Part shown: positions 38,378 through 42,145 of the stretch, one piece after another | Layout: the number at the start of each line of letters is the position of its first letter | Position numbering within the stretch: position 1 is the stretch's first letter | NCBI GenBank assembly: GCA_021851895.1 | Contig: JAJZQJ010000008.1 | Span: 1 to 42,145 of the forward strand | Direction of reading: 5' to 3' | From: a bacterium | GTDB lineage: Bacteria; Patescibacteriota; Minisyncoccia; Phycocordibacterales; UBA6899 | Length of the DNA stretch: 42,145 nt | The notes under the pieces: model-generated | Seen by the model: the letters and a program-made list of their open reading frames with translations, nothing else | Told to the model about the DNA's origin: nothing | Database searches by the model: none | Position numbers and translations under genes: made by a program

Positions 38378-39760
38378 TTACACGAACAATGCTCCGATCG
38401 CAGCGATACCGGCTATAGCCATCAAGATGATAGTCACCCAGCCGATGATCCTCACGAAACGAGAATTCACATATTCACCCATCAAGCCCTCATCACTACT
38501 CAACTTCACAATGAAGATGAGTGCAATTGGCGCGACGATGCCATTTGCAACCGCTGAATAGATGAGTGCCTTCATCGGATCGAGACCGATGAAATTGAGA
38601 ATGATACCGATCAATACTGAAACAATGATGACCCCATAGAATGCGTACGCCTCCTTGAGCCTTCGATATAATCCATGTTTAAACCCGAAGCTCTCCGATA
38701 TTGCGTAAGCGCTTGAACCCGCGAGTACTGGAATTGCGAGCATGCCAACACCAACGATACCTATAGCAAAGAAGTAAAATGCTGCTTCACCAGCAAAAGG
38801 ACGAAGTGCGAGTGCGGCGTCTGCGGCGGTCGCAATATTATGAATTCCATGCGTAAACAATGTACCCGCAGCAGCAGCGATAATAAAGAACATCACCGCA
38901 TTCGAGAAGAACATGCCTGTCCATACGTCCTTGCGCATCTTTGTGATCGTTCCCCTACTTATATCCTGCTTCCACAACGACTCGTCTTCATGACCCTGAA
39001 GATTTTGTTCTTCAACCTCCTGCGCGGTCTGCCAGAAGAAGAGATATGGAGAAATCGTCGTTCCGAGAATCGCACAGATCAAAAGTATCTGCTGCTTATC
39101 GAAAGCGATCGAAGGGATAATGAGATGATGCAGAGCACTGTTCCAGTCGAGTCGACTCAAAAGCGCTGCGAAAATATATGCGAGCAATGTGAAGGAGAGG
39201 TATTTCAGTACCTTCGCGTATCGTGCGTATGTCGTGAATATCTGTAATAGCACACTGAGCACACCGAAACCAATGACGAGAAATGCGAAACTCGAATGAG
39301 GGAAGATGAGCTGCACGCCCTGAGCCATAGCACCAAAGTCAGCGCCAATATTGAATGTGTTTGCGATAAGCAACACTGACGTCACAAGATACAATGCCCA
39401 ACGAGGATAGCTTTTTCTGATATTTGCAGCGAGTCCATGACCAGTGACGAGCCCGATACGTGCGCACATCTCTTGCACGACCGCCATGAATGGGAATGAA
39501 AAAGCGGAGAGCCAGAGGAGTTGTGGTCCATACTGCGCCCCCGTCTGAGAATATGTCGCGATGCCTGATGGATCATCATCGGCCGCACCTGTCGTAAGAC
39601 CTGGACCTATCGTCTCCCAATATTCTTCAGCGACACGAAAAGGCTTCTTGCTAACGAGCGCCTCCTCTTCTTTCTCGATGAACTCGATACCTTCCTCAAG
39701 CAGCTTTGCGGGCTCCTCAAACACCTTCTCGATCGCGCGTTCGAATTTCTCTTCATTCAT
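38378..39760 (-). CDS. Nramp-related metal transporter, 460 aa
   Basis: Start at 39760 (MNEEKFER), because TATGAT lies 12 bases upstream and the earlier ATG at 39772 abuts the -10 box. The first 50 residues are a charged, Glu-rich cytoplasmic helix. About eleven membrane helices follow. The first begins with GPGLTTGAADDDPSGIATYSQ, the Nramp signature region, but DPGN is replaced by DPSG; the sixth-helix region ILGTTISPYLFFWQ lacks the MPH motif. Mn2+/Fe2+ Nramp proteins bind metal with that Asp, Asn and Met, so selectivity here may differ (other divalent ions, possibly Mg2+). A charged insertion, EVEEQNLQGHEDESLWKQD, lies in the loop after it. Single gene. Confidence 0.85.
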   Translation of the reverse strand: MNEEKFERAIEKVFEEPAKLLEEGIEFIEKEEEALVSKKPFRVAEEYWETIGPGLTTGAADDDPSGIATYSQTGAQYGPQLLWLSAFSFPFMAVVQEMCARIGLVTGHGLAANIRKSYPRWALYLVTSVLLIANTFNIGADFGAMAQGVQLIFPHSSFAFLVIGFGVLSVLLQIFTTYARYAKVLKYLSFTLLAYIFAALLSRLDWNSALHHLIIPSIAFDKQQILLICAILGTTISPYLFFWQTAQEVEEQNLQGHEDESLWKQDISRGTITKMRKDVWTGMFFSNAVMFFIIAAAAGTLFTHGIHNIATAADAALALRPFAGEAAFYFFAIGIVGVGMLAIPVLAGSSAYAISESFGFKHGLYRRLKEAYAFYGVIIVSVLIGIILNFIGLDPMKALIYSAVANGIVAPIALIFIVKLSSDEGLMGEYVNSRFVRIIGWVTIILMAIAGIAAIGALFV

Positions 39761-39772
39761 ATATATGGTCAT

Positions 39773-39778
39773 ATCATA
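39773..39778 (-). promoter_or_regulatory. -10 box (TATGAT) of the Nramp-related gene, near-leaderless
   Basis: TATGAT with TGT before it on the minus strand, 12 bases before the ATG at 39760. Confidence 0.55.
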
Positions 39779-39784
39779 ACATGA

Positions 39785-39814
39785 AAAGAAAATGCGCCGA
39801 CATTCGTCGGCGCA
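39785..39814 (-). terminator. Intrinsic terminator after the C25-like gene
   Basis: TGCGCCGAC (39793-39801) pairs with GTCGGCGCA (39806-39814), loop ATTC; followed by TTTTCTTTTC on the minus strand. Confidence 0.85.
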
Positions 39815-39820
39815 AAGGTA

Positions 39821-42145
39821 TTACTTCACATTCGCATGAAACACGATCTCGAAACTTCCGATCTCGGGATCATTCGAAAAGAGGGTCATCGAGCTCTGAT
39901 ACTGCCCGGCCAGCTTCTGGCCGTTTCCGCTCGTCGTACCCTGGTAGGGTTCGAAAGCGACCTTGATGACCTTCGACGTCCCCGCGGGGACGGTGATCGT
40001 GCAGTTGAAGTTGGCTCCCTCCGAAAATGCGTAATCGGGGAAATAGAAGCCATTGCCATTCAGGAAATCTCCAACCTGGCCATTGACCAGAGCGGAATCG
40101 ATCGCGCGCCAAGTCGTCTTGATCACGAGATCGCTGTTACCAGGGTTACTGATAACGAGATCCTGAGTGAGCGCTTCTCCTTGACTGTCCGTGTTGAACA
40201 CGAAATTCTCGGAGAACTCCTGGTGGTAACGCTTCGCAGCGAACACCATCTGGGCATGCGGCTGACTGAGATCGGCGGCACGGAATTTCACCGTGGGGTC
40301 GCCGAAGTAGTGCGTCGGCTCTCCGCCGAAAGCGTACGGGTAAGAAGTCATGAGCGAACGCCCCACGCCGAGAACGAAATTACGCGTCCTGGCTTGTGTG
40401 GAGAAATACTGATCGCTAATGAGCGTCTCAACCGTATTAGCGGTCACGAGCAGCGTGTACGCGTTGCCCATAAGCGCATTCCCCGCGAGGAAGTTGTCGG
40501 TCGCGAAGTTCCCAGTGGAACAGCTGTCGAGCGAAATGTACTTCGCATGGATCTGCGGGTCCTTGAACGTATCCGAATTCACGAGGATCTCGTCTCCGGC
40601 GGTCTGGCCGCGGAAACCGATCGCCGTCGGAGCGCCGTGAATGAGAACCTGACTGATCTCCTCCCCGCGGTAAAGCGAGGCGAAGAACGCATCCTTAGTG
40701 GCCTGCGCAGTCGTATCCGGAACGAAATTGACTTCGCTCTGCGCGAACAGCGGATGCTGTACGTACTCGTTGAGGACTGCGGCACCATCGATGACGATGT
40801 CACTCGTCGCATTGACGAGCGTCGTACCGCGGACGTAGCCCGTGAGGTTGTCGCGCATGAGGAGATCCTTCTCCAGAAATGCGCGAATGTCCGTGAGCTG
40901 CGTCGAGGCAGTGAGACCGATGATGCGCGCGACGAGATTCGTCGGCCGCCAAGAATAATAGCGACCGGAATCAGTCGGCACATCAACGACGTACCGCCCA
41001 TTGGCATCGGTGTACACCGAGCCATAGGGATAACGCAGCGCGCGGTAGTAGTGATCGCTCAGCTGAATGATGCCACCATTGTTGTGGTAGATCACCGGCA
41101 CGTTCCCAATGAAGAACGCCATGCGGAGATCGGTGCCGATCCCCTGCAGGTAGTTCCGGATCTCGGTCGGAGTGGTCGGAGAGGACAGCAGGATGCTGTC
41201 GCAATTCGTATCCACAGACACCGCACTCATGAACTGATTGATGAGCGGAGTCATGTCCGTGAGCACATCGGGGGCGACAACGAAGACGATCTTCCCGCGG
41301 GTCGCAGGAATGTCGGTCACCGCAGGCGCCGTCGCAGTCGCATTGAGCGTCACATCCGCCCGCACGTTGGTGAGGACATAGTTGAGGCTCGCCGCGACAC
41401 CGTTCACCATGAAATTGGTGTATCCGGCATCCAGCGTGAACGGGATCGTGATATTCCCACCGTCATTCACCGTGAGCGACGTGGACGCCGTATGGACGCC
41501 GGAGTCGAGGGTGATGGTGATGGTGTGATTGACGACGATCAGCGTGGCGGTCGCATTGAGCGTCACATCTGCCTTCACGTTGGTGAGGGTATAGATGAGG
41601 CCGCTGAGCGTACCGTTACCACCCGTCACCGCAAGGTTCGCGTAGTTCGTGTCGAGCATGAACGGGATCGTGATGTCCCCGCCATCGTTCACCGTGAGCG
41701 TCGTGGACGCCGTATGGACGCCAGGGCCGAGGGTGATGGTGATGGTGTGGGAGAGGACAGGTGCCGTCGCGGTCGCGTTGAGGGCGATGTTCGCGCTCAC
41801 CTTGGTCAGCGTGTAGCTGAGGTTGGTGAGCGTGCCGTTGCCGCCGGTGACGAGGAGTGTCGTGTACCCCGGGTCGAGCGTGAACGGGATCGTGATGTCC
41901 GCACCGTCGTTCACCGTAAGCGTCGTGGAGGGCGTGTGCACTCCCGTGCCGAGGGTAATGGTGATGGTGTGGGTCAGGATGGGCGCCGTCGCGGTCGCGT
42001 TGAGGGCGATGTTCGCGCTCACCTTGGTCAGCGTGTAGCTGAGGTTGGTGAGCGTGCCGTTGCCGCCGGTGACGAGGAGTGTCGTGTACCCCGGGTCGAG
42101 CGTGAACGGGATCGTGATGTCCGCACCGTCGTTCACCGTAAGCGT
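39821..42145 (-). CDS. C25-like (gingipain-type) peptidase-fold protein with InlB-like repeats, 3' part only
   Basis: The frame is open to the right edge, so the true start and probably the signal peptide are outside. The visible N-terminal part has three and a half repeats of ~74 residues (NDGGDITIPFTLD.GYT ... YTLTNVKADVTLNATAT), like divergent InlB-type repeats. A caspase-like domain follows (about 41,290-40,280): FFIGNVPVIY, SDHYYRALRYPYG, ARIIG, then VLIHGAP with the His-Gly pair (codon near 40,638), KYISLDSCSTGNF with the candidate Cys (near 40,521), and HYFGDPTVKF, which matches the end of gingipain-type domains. The last 150 residues form an Ig/ASH-like beta domain (DLVISNPGNSDLVIKTTW ... 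LFSNDPEIGSFEIVF). Probably a secreted or surface Cys peptidase; activity not proven. GC-rich by eye. Confidence 0.8.
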   Translation of the reverse strand, partial: TLTVNDGADITIPFTLDPGYTTLLVTGGNGTLTNLSYTLTKVSANIALNATATAPILTHTITITLGTGVHTPSTTLTVNDGADITIPFTLDPGYTTLLVTGGNGTLTNLSYTLTKVSANIALNATATAPVLSHTITITLGPGVHTASTTLTVNDGGDITIPFMLDTNYANLAVTGGNGTLSGLIYTLTNVKADVTLNATATLIVVNHTITITLDSGVHTASTSLTVNDGGNITIPFTLDAGYTNFMVNGVAASLNYVLTNVRADVTLNATATAPAVTDIPATRGKIVFVVAPDVLTDMTPLINQFMSAVSVDTNCDSILLSSPTTPTEIRNYLQGIGTDLRMAFFIGNVPVIYHNNGGIIQLSDHYYRALRYPYGSVYTDANGRYVVDVPTDSGRYYSWRPTNLVARIIGLTASTQLTDIRAFLEKDLLMRDNLTGYVRGTTLVNATSDIVIDGAAVLNEYVQHPLFAQSEVNFVPDTTAQATKDAFFASLYRGEEISQVLIHGAPTAIGFRGQTAGDEILVNSDTFKDPQIHAKYISLDSCSTGNFATDNFLAGNALMGNAYTLLVTANTVETLISDQYFSTQARTRNFVLGVGRSLMTSYPYAFGGEPTHYFGDPTVKFRAADLSQPHAQMVFAAKRYHQEFSENFVFNTDSQGEALTQDLVISNPGNSDLVIKTTWRAIDSALVNGQVGDFLNGNGFYFPDYAFSEGANFNCTITVPAGTSKVIKVAFEPYQGTTSGNGQKLAGQYQSSMTLFSNDPEIGSFEIVFHANVK
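41319..42145 (-). repeat. Tandem 222-bp repeats (74 codons) at the right edge
   Basis: At least three full units and a partial one. The two nearest the edge (41763-41924 versus 41985-42145) look identical; the units towards the catalytic domain have diverged. The array continues beyond the window. Confidence 0.85.

Noticed and set aside
1-42145. Alternative genetic code with TGA as Gly (as in some Patescibacteria groups)
   Set aside because: TGA ends ndk and xfp exactly where the families end, and the major frames contain no internal TGA.

Overview
The window looks like a chromosomal segment of a Candidate Phyla Radiation (Patescibacteria) bacterium, most likely of the Parcubacteria group. 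This rests on compact or minimal versions of core genes (short RecO, 62-residue SecE), very short intergenic gaps, many genes with almost no 5' leader, giant secreted Cys-rich/Ig-like repeat proteins, and a fermentative xfp-ackA pair. TGA and TAG both act as stops (TGA ends ndk and xfp, TAG ends recO and the P-type ATPase gene), so the standard bacterial code applies. No rRNA, tRNA, CRISPR array or insertion sequence was recognised. Almost every gene lies on the minus strand; only two small membrane-protein genes, a ThyX-like gene and an Hsp20 gene lie on the plus strand.

Layout. Positions 1-13,900 hold a surface-protein locus: the 5' part of one Cys-rich repeat protein, then two tandem copies of a two-gene module, each a ~440-residue secreted protein with a C-terminal membrane helix followed by a giant Cys-rich/Ig/PKD/NBR1-like/ASH-like repeat protein (1272 and 2109 residues). 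Positions 13,900-21,900 hold recO, an ileS carrying an inserted histidine-phosphatase domain, two small membrane proteins, argS, tmk and a P-loop nucleotide-kinase-like gene. Positions 22,100-27,800 hold a scattered transcription/translation cluster (rplK with a structured leader, a P3A-type proton ATPase, nusG, secE), then ndk and an unrecognised gene. Positions 27,900-33,900 hold a SIMPL-domain protein, murD, ackA and xfp. Positions 33,900-39,800 hold a duplicated-domain ThyX, an L,D-transpeptidase fused to a degenerate D,D-carboxypeptidase-like domain, Hsp20, a lipoprotein and an Nramp-related transporter. From 39,800 to the right edge lies the 3' part of a gingipain-like (C25-like) protein with 222-bp internal repeats.

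How the genes work together. ThyX, Tmk and Ndk would together take dUMP to dTTP. Phosphoketolase plus acetate kinase would make ATP from sugar phosphates through acetyl phosphate, and the P-type ATPase could use ATP to keep a proton gradient. MurD and the L,D-transpeptidase show that a peptidoglycan wall is built and cross-linked. The giant repeat proteins and the C25-like protein are the likely cell-surface interface with a host or other cells.

Expression signals fall into two classes. Many genes have a TATAAT-like -10 box only 6-12 bases before the ATG and no ribosome-binding site, so their mRNAs are probably leaderless or nearly so. A second set (ndk, the unrecognised 27.2-kb gene, the ThyX gene, the lipoprotein) has a clear Shine-Dalgarno sequence, in two cases with a good -35/-10 promoter, and by eye is richer in GC; these may be later arrivals or a separately regulated class. 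Most genes end in their own strong hairpin terminator, often overlapping the stop codon.
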